Positions 24,990 through 33,257 are shown, counted from the stretch's first letter. The stretch: 64,000 bases of DNA from Prauserella cavernicola (GCF_016595675.1 NZ_JAENJH010000001.1:1-64000), one strand, 5' to 3'. Notes: a model not told the origin generated them from the sequence alone. Numbers and translations are program-made.

Positions 24990-26030
24990 ATGCCTGCTCG
25001 GAGCAGGACGGGACTGGACCGGGCGGCCCTGCGGGCCGACCTGCGGGCCGCGCTGCCCGACGCCACGGCGGCGCTCGCGCTGACCGGGGCGATCTTCCTG
25101 TTCCTGTACGTGCGGGTGCGGGCGGCGACGTCGGACACCCTCGCCGTGATGCCCTTTCTCGCCGACGCGAACGAGTACTGGATGTACTGGCTCTGCCAGG
25201 CGTTCGGCTGGTCGGCGTTGCTGTGGGCGTGGCTGACGACGATGCTGGGCCTGCTGCGTTCGGGACCCGGCCCGCGCCGGCTGCCGGTGTCGGCGGCGAG
25301 GCTCGAACGCTGGCACCGCTCGACGAGCCTCACCACGATCGCGCTGATGTTCGCCCACGCGGCGTTCTTCTTCGCCGAGCAGGTGCGCTCCAACGAGGAC
25401 GGGCTCGGTCCCGTCGGCCGGGTGTGGCGCGCGTTCGTCGACTCGTTCGTGCCCGGCGGCTACGCCTCGGGTACCGGCCAGGTCGCGATCCTGCTGGGCC
25501 TGATCGCGCTGTACCTCGCGATTCCGCTGGGCCTGCTCTACTACTTCCGGGCAGGGACGGGCGCCCGGATGTGGCGGGCGCTGCACCGCTTCGTCCTCGT
25601 CGTCTACGTCCTGAGCGCGTGGCACACCCTGCTCTACGGCACCAACGTCTGGTTCGACGGCTGGCCGAGGACCACGCTGTGGCTGCTGCAACTGCCCGTC
25701 GCGCTGGTCCTGCTGGCGCGCCTGCTCGAGCCCGCGCGCCGCGCGGAGAAGTCGAGCGGTGCCTCGCCGCGGACCCGGGTCCTGCGCGGCGTCGCGATCA
25801 CGGCGACGCTCGCCGTGATCGCCGCGATCGTCGCCGTGGTGGTCACCGGCCGCGACGGTGGCCGGACCCCGGACGTGCCGAGTGCCCCGATGTCGGTCAC
25901 GGCGGACATGGTCTGGGTCGGGCTGGTCGTGTTCGCGGTGGCCGTGGCCGTCACGGTGCTCGTGGTGCGCACGAGCGCGGCGCGCACGCCGGAGCGTGCG
26001 CGCCGCGACCGGTCCACGACTACGGGATGA
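24990..26030 (+). CDS. Ferric reductase-like transmembrane cytochrome b
   Basis: 346 residues with about eight hydrophobic segments. The haem-ligand pattern of the ferric reductase/YedZ-like core is visible: RLERWHRSTSLTTIALMFAH on one helix pair and MWRALHRFVLVVYVLSAWH on the next, giving two His-His pairs for two b haems. There is no flavin or NAD domain, so it must receive electrons from a partner or the quinone pool. Two further helices with a short periplasmic-type loop lie at the C-terminus. As the fourth gene of the copper cluster it probably passes electrons across the membrane to or from the cupredoxin. Its end overlaps the convergent dehydrogenase gene by 11 bases. Confidence 0.8.
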   Translation: MPARSRTGLDRAALRADLRAALPDATAALALTGAIFLFLYVRVRAATSDTLAVMPFLADANEYWMYWLCQAFGWSALLWAWLTTMLGLLRSGPGPRRLPVSAARLERWHRSTSLTTIALMFAHAAFFFAEQVRSNEDGLGPVGRVWRAFVDSFVPGGYASGTGQVAILLGLIALYLAIPLGLLYYFRAGTGARMWRALHRFVLVVYVLSAWHTLLYGTNVWFDGWPRTTLWLLQLPVALVLLARLLEPARRAEKSSGASPRTRVLRGVAITATLAVIAAIVAVVVTGRDGGRTPDVPSAPMSVTADMVWVGLVVFAVAVAVTVLVVRTSAARTPERARRDRSTTTG

Positions 26031-27282
26031 CGATCGGCGTCTGCTCGCCGGAGGCGATCAGCGCCTGCCGGTTGGAGTCGGCGAGGCCCTCGCCGGTCTC
26101 CCTCGGCGGGACGCCGTCGACGATCCACTGTGCGAGCAGCAGCGACACCCGGGACTGCATCTCGGTGCGCAACCGCAGGAACGAGTCGGCGGGATCCGCC
26201 CCGACCTGTCCCAGCAGCAGCCACCAGGCCCACGCCGCGGCGCCCGCGTTCGCGATGAAGTCCGGGATCACCGGGATTCCGCGGGCGGCCAGCGTCGCCT
26301 CGGCCTCGGGGATGGTGGCCGCGTTGGCCGCCTCCACGATCACCTTGGCCTTCACGTCGGCCTCGTTCTCCGGCGTGATCGCGTAGGAGATGGCCGCGGG
26401 CACGAGGATGTCGGCGTCGGTGGAGATCACCGCGTTCCTCGGCAGCCGCTGGACGTCCTCGGGCACCTGGGAGCGGTCGATCTCGCCGAACGAGTCGCGC
26501 AGGTCCAGCAGCGCCGGGATGTCGAGACCCTCCGGGTGGTAGAGCGTGCCCGCCGCGTCGGCCACGGCGACCACACGTATCCCGGCCTCGTGCAGGTACC
26601 AGGCCGCGCCGCCGCCCATGGTGCCGATGCCCTGCATCGCGACCGTGGTCTGGTCGGTGTCCCAGCCCCACGCGTACGCGGCACCGAGGCAGGCCTGCGC
26701 CACGCCGTAGCCGCCGATGACGTCACCGAGCAGCAGACCACCGGGAACCGGCGCGTTCAGGCCCGCTGTCACCCGGCGCAGCGTGCGCTCCGGCTGGGCC
26801 GACCGGCTGATCGCGGCGTGGTAGGACTGCCCGAGGCCGAGCCGCTCGAAGACCTCGTCGATGAGGTGCTGCGGCACGCCCAGGTCCTCGGCGGTCACCC
26901 AGTGCGCGTCGAGCCACGGGCGCATGGCCTGGCAGAAGCGCTCGAGCACGCCGACGGCGGCGGGGTCCTTCGGGTCGAAGTCGATGCCGCCCTTGGCGCC
27001 GCCGACGGGCAGCTCGAAGGTCGCGGTCTTGGCCGACATGCCGCGGGCGAGGTCCTCGACCTCCGACATCGTGCAGCCCTTGCGCATCCGCGTGCCGCCG
27101 GTGGCCAGACCGGACACGAGCGTGTGAACGACGAGATAGCCGTGAGCGCCGGTCACCGGGTCGGTCCACGTCAGGCGCAGCAGGGGCTCGCCCCGGCGCG
27201 CGGTCTGCTCGACACCGGGCTCGGGTGCGCCGGTCCGGTTCGCGGTGCTCGTGTGTCCCCACGGGTCGTGCATCGTGGTCAC
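26020..27282 (-). CDS. Glu/Leu/Phe/Val dehydrogenase family protein
   Basis: 420 residues from the GTG at 27282, which lies eight bases after GGAGGTG (27291-27297); the ATG at 27273 is also possible. GGTRMRKGCTMSEVEDLARG and the catalytic-lysine block FELPVGGAKGGIDFDP are of the glutamate dehydrogenase type; the C-terminal Rossmann half contains VAMQGIGTMGGGAAWYL. It interconverts an amino acid and its 2-oxo acid with NAD(P), so it links nitrogen assimilation or amino-acid breakdown. The GAKGG core favours glutamate, but leucine or valine cannot be excluded. Divergent from a LysR regulator that may control it. Confidence 0.88.
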   Translation of the reverse strand: MTTMHDPWGHTSTANRTGAPEPGVEQTARRGEPLLRLTWTDPVTGAHGYLVVHTLVSGLATGGTRMRKGCTMSEVEDLARGMSAKTATFELPVGGAKGGIDFDPKDPAAVGVLERFCQAMRPWLDAHWVTAEDLGVPQHLIDEVFERLGLGQSYHAAISRSAQPERTLRRVTAGLNAPVPGGLLLGDVIGGYGVAQACLGAAYAWGWDTDQTTVAMQGIGTMGGGAAWYLHEAGIRVVAVADAAGTLYHPEGLDIPALLDLRDSFGEIDRSQVPEDVQRLPRNAVISTDADILVPAAISYAITPENEADVKAKVIVEAANAATIPEAEATLAARGIPVIPDFIANAGAAAWAWWLLLGQVGADPADSFLRLRTEMQSRVSLLLAQWIVDGVPPRETGEGLADSNRQALIASGEQTPIVIP

Positions 27283-27313
27283 CTGCAACCCACCTCCAAA
27301 GTTCTCTGCTCGG

Positions 27314-27370
27314 CCTCGTCAGTGCTGTCAGTGCTTCGTCTCCTCCGGCTGAGCGGGTGCACTGACGAGG
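27314..27370 (-). promoter_or_regulatory. Inverted repeat with alternative pairings in the dehydrogenase leader
   Basis: CCTCGTCAGTGC (27314-27325) and GCACTGACGAGG (27359-27370) are a perfect 12-bp inverted repeat 17 bases upstream of the dehydrogenase ribosome-binding site. A second direct copy, GTCAGTGC (27327-27334), lies in the loop, so on the leftward mRNA one upstream strand can pair with either of two downstream strands. This could be an attenuator switch or a cluster of LysR half-sites. The rest of the 304-base gap between the two genes holds the LysR promoter and nothing else recognisable. Confidence 0.55.
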
Positions 27371-27586
27371 GCGCGAGGCAGCCACCGTTGTTTCGGTCAG
27401 GCCGAATAACGGGCGGCTGAACTGCGGTTTTCCCGAGCGGTGCTCCGTGCTTGCCGGTGACACCAGAGTGCGCCCGGGCAGCGTGCTGCGTCCAGTTAAG
27501 GATCATGCACGGTTCTGTTCACGCTTCCTGCACGACTTTGTTTCGCCCTTTGTGCGCGGCGCGAGATCGGTCCGTAATCTGTGCGC

Positions 27587-28510
27587 ATGGAGCTTTCGTT
27601 GCACCGATTGCGAATGCTTCGCGAGTTGCATCGCCGTGGCACGGTCACGGCGGCGGCGGCCTCGTTGCACTACACAGCGTCGGCCGTGTCGCAGCAACTC
27701 GCTCAGCTCGAACGGGACGTGGGGGCGAAGCTGTTCGAGCGGCTCGGCCGCCGGGTACAGCTGACCGAGCTCGGCATGCTGCTGACCGAGCACGCCGAGG
27801 AGATCCTCGGGGCGGTGGAGCGCGCCACCACGTCACTCGAGGAGGCGCAGGACGCGGTCTCGGCGCGGCTCACCGCGGGCGTGTGGGCGTCGGTCGCCTC
27901 GGGTCTGCTGCCCTCGGCGCTCACCGCGCTGGCCGCCGAGCACCCCGGCATCCAGGTCCGCAGCAAGGAGCTCGCGCCGGAGGACACGGCGGGCGCCGTG
28001 CGCGACGGCACGCTCGACTTCTCGTTCGTGATCGACTATTCGGACTACCCGATGCCGTGGGATCCGTCGCTGGTCCGCGTCGTGATCGCGGTGGAGCGGC
28101 TGCACGCGGCGGTGCCGATGGGCGTGGTGCCCACCGGCACGGTGCCGCTGACGGAGCTGGCCGAGCACCCGTGGATCCTCGCCGGACCGCGCTCGCACTT
28201 CGGCCGCGCGGTGCGCATCGCGTGCCAGCGCAACGGGTTCGAGCCGAAGATCAGCCACGAGGTGGGGGAGCAGGCGACGGCGCTGGCGATGGTCGGCGCG
28301 GGACTCGGCGTCACGCTCGTGTCCGATCTGGGACTCTCGCTGCTGCCGCCGGGGGTGGACATCGTGGCGCTGACCGAGCCGGTGATGCGGACGGTCTCGA
28401 TCGCCCACCGGGCCACCGCCACGCGCAGGCCGTCGTTGCAGTTCGTGATCGACGCCGTGCGCGACGCCGCCGCCGACAAGGGCCTCGGCGCGAGCTCCCC
28501 GATCCCGTGA
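27587..28510 (+). CDS. LysR family transcriptional regulator
   Basis: 307 residues from the ATG at 27587. The hexamer TAATCT (27575-27580) ends six bases before this ATG, so the mRNA is probably leaderless; the GTG at 27581 is less likely. LHRLRMLRELHRRGTVTAAA and ASAVSQQLAQLERDVGAKLFE form the N-terminal winged helix; the effector domain follows (GIQVRSKELAPEDT, and late GAGLGVTLVSDLGLSL). Divergent from the Glu/Leu-type dehydrogenase, its most likely target. Ligand unknown. Confidence 0.9.
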   Translation: MELSLHRLRMLRELHRRGTVTAAAASLHYTASAVSQQLAQLERDVGAKLFERLGRRVQLTELGMLLTEHAEEILGAVERATTSLEEAQDAVSARLTAGVWASVASGLLPSALTALAAEHPGIQVRSKELAPEDTAGAVRDGTLDFSFVIDYSDYPMPWDPSLVRVVIAVERLHAAVPMGVVPTGTVPLTELAEHPWILAGPRSHFGRAVRIACQRNGFEPKISHEVGEQATALAMVGAGLGVTLVSDLGLSLLPPGVDIVALTEPVMRTVSIAHRATATRRPSLQFVIDAVRDAAADKGLGASSPIP

Positions 28511-28541
28511 CGCGCGTGGCTCATCCGGCTCAGTGTCCGCG

Positions 28542-28733
28542 CTAGCCGCGCTGCTCCTTGGGCATGACGATCCAGAGCAGGAGGTAGGCCAGGAACTGGG
28601 GGCCGGGCAGCAGGCACGAGAGCACGAACGCCCAGCGCATCGTGCGGGGCTCCCAACCGACTCGCCGGGCCAGCCCGGCGCAGACGCCGCCGAAGACCCG
28701 GTTGGTGCGTGACCTCGTCAATGTCGTTGCCAT
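28542..28733 (-). CDS. PspC domain protein
   Basis: 63 residues. SRTNRVFGGVCAGLARRVGW followed by one membrane segment (WAFVLSCLLPGPQFLAYLLLW) and the terminal IVMPKE is the compact PspC domain of phage-shock and envelope-stress proteins. It sits in the membrane and may sense or damp stress signalling. Single gene, convergent with the LysR gene and 101 bases downstream of the LigD polymerase gene's stop. Too short for further functional inference. Confidence 0.85.
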   Translation of the reverse strand: MATTLTRSRTNRVFGGVCAGLARRVGWEPRTMRWAFVLSCLLPGPQFLAYLLLWIVMPKEQRG

Positions 28734-28834
28734 GACTTCACCCTGCCCGTGCCTGAGCCGGCTCGCATCGGTGAGAACCCCGAGTGGCCCCCGAGATCGG
28801 CCCCCGGAGGTCCGGCCCGCCACCGGCCACGTGG

Positions 28835-29767
28835 TCAGGGTTCCAGGCCGTCGCGGTCGGCCCACTCCAGCAGCGTGTCCAGCGAGTGGGCCGTGTCGTC
28901 GATGCCCGCGTGCAGGTCGCCGAGCCGGGCGAACCGGGCAGGCACCGTGGCGATGGTGCACTCGCGCGGCTCGACGTCGTCGATCTCGTCCCACGTGATC
29001 GGGGTGGACACCGTGGCCTCCGGCACGCCCCGCACCGAGTAGGCACTCGCGATGGTGTGATCGCGGGCGTTCTGGTTGTAGTCCACGAACAGCGTCCGCG
29101 GGTCCCGGTCCTTGCGCCACCACGCGGTGGTGACGTCGTCGGGCGCGCGGCGTTCGACCTCCCTGGCGAACGCGAGCGCCGCCCTGCGGACCTCGGAGAA
29201 TCCCCACCTCGGCTCGATCCGGACGTAGATGTGCAGACCGTCCCCGCCGGAGGTCTTCGGGTAGCCGGTGATGTCCAGGTCGTCGAGCACCTCCCTGGCG
29301 ACGTGGGCGATCCGGCGCACCGTGCCGAACCCGCACTCGGGCATCGGATCCAGGTCGATCCGCCACTCGTCGGGGCACTCCGTGTCGGCCCGCCGCGAGT
29401 TCCAGGGGTGGAACTCCACGGTGGACATCTGCACGGCCCAGATCACCGCCGCGAGCTCGGTGACGCACAGCTCGTCGGCGTAGCGGTTGTAGCGGGGAAA
29501 GTGCACGCGGACGGTCTCCAGCCACGGCGGCGCGCCCTGGGGGACCCGTTTCTGGTGCACCTTGTCCCCGGCCACGCCCGACGGGAAGCGGTGCATCATG
29601 CAGGGCCGCTCGCGCAGCGCCCGCACGATGCCGTCGCCCACGGACACGTAGTAGTTCGCGAGGTCAAGCTTGGTCTCGCCGCGCGCGGGGAAGTAGACGC
29701 GGTCCGGATTGGAGATCCGGACCGTACGGTGGCCGACCTCGAGCTCGACCGCGGAGTCCGTCGCCAT
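28835..29767 (-). CDS. LigD-type polymerase/primase domain protein (NHEJ)
   Basis: 310 residues. The archaeo-eukaryotic primase fold of bacterial DNA ligase D polymerase domains is recognisable: NPDRVYFPARGETKLDLANYY near the start, catalytic acidic pair in EWRIDLDPMPE, GGDGLHIYVRIEP and a third acidic residue in LFVDYNQNARDHTIASAYS. These enzymes add ribonucleotides during non-homologous end joining with Ku and a ligase. It stands alone: neither ligase nor Ku is in the window. TAGCGT lies exactly six bases before the ATG, suggesting a leaderless mRNA. Confidence 0.92.
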   Translation of the reverse strand: MATDSAVELEVGHRTVRISNPDRVYFPARGETKLDLANYYVSVGDGIVRALRERPCMMHRFPSGVAGDKVHQKRVPQGAPPWLETVRVHFPRYNRYADELCVTELAAVIWAVQMSTVEFHPWNSRRADTECPDEWRIDLDPMPECGFGTVRRIAHVAREVLDDLDITGYPKTSGGDGLHIYVRIEPRWGFSEVRRAALAFAREVERRAPDDVTTAWWRKDRDPRTLFVDYNQNARDHTIASAYSVRGVPEATVSTPITWDEIDDVEPRECTIATVPARFARLGDLHAGIDDTAHSLDTLLEWADRDGLEP

Positions 29768-29800
29768 AGTCAGACGCTAGCCCGGATCGGGCCGCTCCGG

Positions 29801-29831
29801 TTGACCTGGAGCACACTCCAGCAACTACGGT
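29801..29831 (+). promoter_or_regulatory. MerR-type promoter with 19-bp spacer
   Basis: TTGACC (29801-29806) and TACGGT (29826-29831) are separated by exactly 19 bases, and the spacer contains the dyad CTGGAG-CACA-CTCCAG (29806-29821). An overlong spacer with a centred dyad is the hallmark of promoters activated by MerR-family regulators, which untwist the DNA. It would drive the PPOX gene at 29865. No MerR gene is present in this window. Confidence 0.65.
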
Positions 29832-29864
29832 GAGTGAGCCCCGCCCCGAGTGAAGGAGCCGACC

Positions 29865-30332
29865 ATGGCACCCAGCATCGCCACCGCCGACCGCGTCGAC
29901 CTCGCCGCGTTGCTGGACTTCCTGCGTCCGCGCCACCGCGGCGTGCTGATGACCACGCGCGCCGACGGCTCGCCGCAGCTGTCGCCCGTGAGCTGCGGGG
30001 TGGACGGGGACGGGCGCATCGTCGTGTCGACGTACCCCAAGCGAGCGAAAGCCGTCAACGCGCGCCGCGACCCGCGGGTGTCGATGTGCGTGCTCTCCGA
30101 GGACTGGAACGGCCCCTACGTCCAGGTCGACGGCCGGGCCGAGGTCCTCGACATGCCCGATGCCCTCGACGGTCTGGTCGAGTACTTCCGGTGCATCTCG
30201 GGCGAACACCCCGACTGGGACGAGTACCGCGAGGCGATGGTCCGGCAGGACAAGTCGCTCATCCGCATCACCATCGAGCGCTGGGGGCCGGTCGCGACCG
30301 GCGGCTTCCCGCCCGAGCTGGCCAGGGACTGA
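29865..30332 (+). CDS. PPOX-class F420/flavin-dependent oxidoreductase
   Basis: 155 residues from the ATG at 29865, with AAGGAG (29853-29858) six bases upstream. A split beta-barrel of the pyridoxamine-5'-phosphate-oxidase-like superfamily: LRPRHRGVLMTTRADGSPQLSPV, RIVVSTYPKRAKAVNARRDPRVSM and GPYVQVDGRAEVLD are the conserved strands, as in actinobacterial Rv1155/Rv2074-type enzymes. These use F420 or FMN to reduce small molecules. The MerR-type promoter upstream implies induction by a stress or small-molecule signal. Substrate unknown. Confidence 0.88.
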   Translation: MAPSIATADRVDLAALLDFLRPRHRGVLMTTRADGSPQLSPVSCGVDGDGRIVVSTYPKRAKAVNARRDPRVSMCVLSEDWNGPYVQVDGRAEVLDMPDALDGLVEYFRCISGEHPDWDEYREAMVRQDKSLIRITIERWGPVATGGFPPELARD

Positions 30333-30418
30333 CCCAGGATCGACCCAGGACTGACACGGCGGTCCGTGCCTGGCATCGTGAGCGGTGCGAACAGCACAGA
30401 GGCGAGAGGGGAAGTCCG

Positions 30419-30751
30419 ATGATCTTCATTACGGCCAAGTTCCGAATCCTGCCCGAGCACGCGGACCGGTGGCCGGAGATCGCCGCCGAGTTCACCCAGG
30501 CGAGCCGCAACGAACCGGGGAACCTGTGGTTCGACTGGTCCCGCAGCATCGGCGACCCGAACGAGTACGTGCTCGTGGAGGCCTTCCGCGACGGCGACGC
30601 CGGTGCCGCGCACGTGCAGTCGGCGCACTTCAAGACCGCGCAGGAGACACTGCCGCAGTACCTCGCCGAGACGCCGAAGATCGTCAACACCACCGTCGAC
30701 CAGGACGACTGGTCCGAGCTCGGTGAGCTGGCCGTGCGGGCGAAGGGCTGA
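30419..30751 (+). CDS. Antibiotic biosynthesis monooxygenase (ABM) domain protein
   Basis: 110 residues. A single dimeric alpha-beta barrel domain: IFITAKFRILPEHADRWPEI, EPGNLWFDWSRS, EYVLVEAFRDGDAGAAHVQS and HFKTAQ are the strands and helices of the YgiN-like quinol monooxygenase group. Such small proteins oxidise quinols without cofactors or degrade haem. It follows the PPOX gene by 86 bases in the same direction and precedes the DUF4177 gene by four bases, so the three may share a transcript. Confidence 0.82.
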   Translation: MIFITAKFRILPEHADRWPEIAAEFTQASRNEPGNLWFDWSRSIGDPNEYVLVEAFRDGDAGAAHVQSAHFKTAQETLPQYLAETPKIVNTTVDQDDWSELGELAVRAKG

Positions 30752-30755
30752 GCCG

Positions 30756-30965
30756 GTGTCCCAGCGATACGAGTACAAGGTCGTCGAGCTCCGCGAGAAG
30801 ATGCTCGGCGGCAAGATGTCGGGCGACCGGCTGGAGAAGGTGCTCAATGAGCAGGCCTCCGACGGCTGGCAGCTCAAGGCGATCACCGCCGCCGAGGTGA
30901 AGGGCCGCGTCGGCCCCGGTGGCGTGGACGGGGTGCTCGTCACGTTCGAGCGCCCGACGGGCTGA
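30756..30965 (+). CDS. DUF4177 domain protein
   Basis: 69 residues from the GTG at 30756, four bases after the ABM gene's stop. RYEYKVVELREKMLGGKMSG, then LEKVLNEQASDGWQLKAITAAEV is the short beta-alpha-beta DUF4177 fold found widely in actinomycetes with no known function. It is followed directly by a clear intrinsic terminator. Confidence 0.85.
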   Translation: MSQRYEYKVVELREKMLGGKMSGDRLEKVLNEQASDGWQLKAITAAEVKGRVGPGGVDGVLVTFERPTG

Positions 30966-30992
30966 GCGCCAGGGTATTCTCCACACCCTCCA

Positions 30993-31028
30993 GGCCGGCG
31001 TCGTGATCCAGCGACGTCGGCCGTTTTT
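30993..31028 (+). terminator. Rho-independent terminator
   Basis: GGCCGGCGTCG (from 30993) pairs, with one bulge, with CGACGTCGGCC (ending 31022), followed by G and TTTTT (31024-31028). It is the only textbook U-tract terminator I see in the window and ends the PPOX/ABM/DUF4177 group. Confidence 0.88.
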
Positions 31029-31045
31029 GTGTGCGGAATCTATAG

Positions 31046-31065
31046 TGGACACAAAGCTGTGTCCA
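31046..31065. promoter_or_regulatory. Palindromic operator upstream of the Bcr/CflA exporter
   Basis: TGGACACA-AAGC-TGTGTCCA is a perfect 8-bp inverted repeat flanked by the -10-like hexamers TATAGT (31041-31046) and CATAAT (31064-31069). It lies about 160 bases before the exporter start and probably binds a repressor encoded elsewhere; no regulator is adjacent. Confidence 0.65.
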
Positions 31066-31223
31066 TAATGGAGTTACGGCTGGCACCGCGTGATGACGCT
31101 GCGTCGATGTAACCGGGGACACACGTCCGAGTTGTCCTGTCCGGGGAACAAAGCCGGCGCGGTGGGTGCTGAAGGTCCCGTCAGAGCCGACCTTCCTCGC
31201 GTGCACCTACTCGAAAGGCAGTG

Positions 31224-32489
31224 ATGGACAGAGTCGCGGTGCGGAACCCACAGGCCCCCTCGGCCGGAGGTCCGCCCACTCCCGAACCGGCCCGGGCCGA
31301 GCGGATCCGCGTGATCCTCGTGCTCGGTGCGCTCATCGCGCTGGGTCCGTTGACCATCGACATGTACCTGCCCGCACTGCCCGCCATCGGCGAGGACCTG
31401 GGGGCCTCGTCGTCGACCGTGCAGCTCACCCTCACCGGGACCCTGCTGGGCCTGGGCCTCGGCCAGCTCCTGGTCGGCCCGCTCTCCGACGCCGTCGGGC
31501 GCAGGCTGCCACTCGTCGCGGGCACCCTGTTGCACATCGCGGCGTCCGTGTTGTGCCTGATCGCCCCCAACATCGCGGTGCTGGGTGTGTTCCGGACGCT
31601 GCAGGGCGTCGGCGCGGCCGCCGCGATGGTCGTGGCGCTCGCCGTGGTGCGCGACCTGTTCTCCGGCAACGCCGCCGCCACCGTGTTGTCCCGGCTGATG
31701 CTCGTGATGGGCGCCGCGCCCATCCTCGCGCCGACGCTCGGTGGCGCCATCCTGCTCACCGGGTCGTGGCGCGGGGTCTTCGGCGCGCTCGCGGTGCTCG
31801 GTGTGCTGCTGCTCGTCGTGGCCGTGTTCGCGCTCAAGGAGACGCTGCCCGCCGAGCACCGCAGGCCCCGCGAGGTCCGGCCGGTGCTGCGGACCTACCG
31901 GATGCTGCTGACCGACCGCGAGTTCGTGGTGCTGGCGCTGGTGGCCGCGCTCGGGATGTCGGCGCTGTTCTCCTACATCTCCGGATCGTCGTTCGTGCTG
32001 CAGGAGCAGTTCGGGCTCAACCAGCAGGAGTTCGCGCTCGTGTTCGGCGCGGGCGCGGTGGCGATCATCGCGGCCTCGCAGTTCAACGTGGTGTTGCTGC
32101 GGCGGTTCAGCCCGCGCCGGATCGTGGTCGGCGCGCTCGCGGCGGCCACAGTGTCCGGACTGGTGCTGACCGCGTTCGCCGTGGGCGGCATCGGCGGGCT
32201 CACCGGGTTCGTCGTGCCGCTGTGGTTCGTGATGGCCGCGGTCGGGTTCGTGCTGCCCAACGCTCCCGCGCTGGCCCTGTCCCGGCACGGCGAAGCGGCG
32301 GGTACCGCGGCGGCGGTGCTGGGCGCGGTGCAGTTCGGCCTCGGCGCACTGGTGGCTCCCCTGGTCGGGGTGCTCGGCAACGACGGGCCCGCGATGGCGA
32401 TCACGATGACCGCGGGTGCGGCGATCGGGTTCGCGGCACTGGCAACCGTGGTGCGCCGGGGCCGCAGGCAGGTCGCGGTCGCGGTGTGA
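31224..32489 (+). CDS. Bcr/CflA-type MFS drug exporter
   Basis: 421 residues from the ATG at 31224 (AAAGG five bases upstream). Twelve hydrophobic segments; GPLTIDMYLPALPAIGEDL in helix 1 and LVGPLSDAVGRRLPLVAG in the first loop are the Bcr/CflA drug:H+ antiporter signature, and the second half has the NQQEFALVFGAGAVAI segment typical of the group. Exports bicyclomycin, chloramphenicol, cysteine or other small molecules. The palindrome at 31046 suggests inducible expression. Confidence 0.9.
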   Translation: MDRVAVRNPQAPSAGGPPTPEPARAERIRVILVLGALIALGPLTIDMYLPALPAIGEDLGASSSTVQLTLTGTLLGLGLGQLLVGPLSDAVGRRLPLVAGTLLHIAASVLCLIAPNIAVLGVFRTLQGVGAAAAMVVALAVVRDLFSGNAAATVLSRLMLVMGAAPILAPTLGGAILLTGSWRGVFGALAVLGVLLLVVAVFALKETLPAEHRRPREVRPVLRTYRMLLTDREFVVLALVAALGMSALFSYISGSSFVLQEQFGLNQQEFALVFGAGAVAIIAASQFNVVLLRRFSPRRIVVGALAAATVSGLVLTAFAVGGIGGLTGFVVPLWFVMAAVGFVLPNAPALALSRHGEAAGTAAAVLGAVQFGLGALVAPLVGVLGNDGPAMAITMTAGAAIGFAALATVVRRGRRQVAVAV

Positions 32490-32497
32490 GCGATCGG

Positions 32498-32534
32498 GCC
32501 GGGCGGGCGCTGCCGGGTGCGGTGCCCGCCCGGC
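32498..32534. terminator. Bidirectional hairpin between convergent genes
   Basis: GCCGGGCGGGC (32498-32508) and GCCCGCCCGGC (32524-32534) form a perfect 11-bp stem with a 15-base loop, between the exporter (ending 32489) and the membrane protein gene ending at 32544. Confidence 0.65.
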
Positions 32535-32543
32535 TCACTGCCG

Positions 32544-33257
32544 TCAACTCCCAGCGCCGGCGGCTCGCACGACGGGAGAGCGGCGGACCCACGGCCAGGT
32601 CATGAGCGCCCAGCAGGCCAGTACCAGCGCGACGATCGAGAGCACGTACCACGGCCACGGGCCGAGGACGTCGAGGATCGACGCAGACTCGGGCGGTCTG
32701 CCGAGGTAGCCGTAGTTCGTGCCCGCGACGGTGTTCACCACCATCGCCACCGCGGCCCAGCCCGCGGTGGCCGTGATCGAGAACCAGTACCCCTGCCAGT
32801 CCGGAGTCCGCCCTGCGCCCCACGTCAGGTAGACCGCCGCCCACACGACGAGCAGGTGCAGGCCCCAGAAGGTGACGAACGTGCGCGAGGGGAAGTCCGG
32901 GCCCGTGAGTACTGGGAACAGCAGCGCCTGCGTGCTCAGCGTGAGGCACCAGAAGTAGGTGAGGGCGCACGGCCAGGGCCGCCGGGTCCACAGCGCGAAC
33001 GCGGCGACGGGCGCGGCGAGGTCCGAGACCTGCAGTGGGACCCAGTTCTCCGGATCGGTCAGCACGAGGATCGAGTACGACTGCGACACCACGGCGGAGG
33101 CGAGGACCACGACGGCGAACGTCCGGCTCACCCGTCGTTCGGTCTCGGTGCCCCGGGTGCGACGACCGGACGCGACGAGCACCGTGGCCCCCGCCGCGAA
33201 GACGACGAGGACCAGCCAGTGCGACAGGCCGTACGTGGTGAACTCGCGATCGGCCAC
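32544..33257 (-). CDS. TIGR02206-family integral membrane protein
   Basis: 237 residues from the GTG at 33257; GGAGG (33263-33267) sits five bases upstream, and longer frames are rejected. EFTTYGLSHWLVLVVFAAG, NWVPLQVSDLAAPVAAFALW, ALTYFWCLTLSTQALLFPVL and TNYGYLGRPPESASILD match the YwaF/TIGR02206 family of six-to-seven-helix membrane proteins. The conserved LxxCDL-like and NYxYL segments are intact. No function is established for the family. Confidence 0.85.
   Translation of the reverse strand: MADREFTTYGLSHWLVLVVFAAGATVLVASGRRTRGTETERRVSRTFAVVVLASAVVSQSYSILVLTDPENWVPLQVSDLAAPVAAFALWTRRPWPCALTYFWCLTLSTQALLFPVLTGPDFPSRTFVTFWGLHLLVVWAAVYLTWGAGRTPDWQGYWFSITATAGWAAVAMVVNTVAGTNYGYLGRPPESASILDVLGPWPWYVLSIVALVLACWALMTWPWVRRSPVVRAAGAGS

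Noticed and set aside
27283-27586. Dehydrogenase leader as a glycine riboswitch
   Set aside because: The conserved glycine aptamer segments are absent; only the purine-rich loop looked similar.
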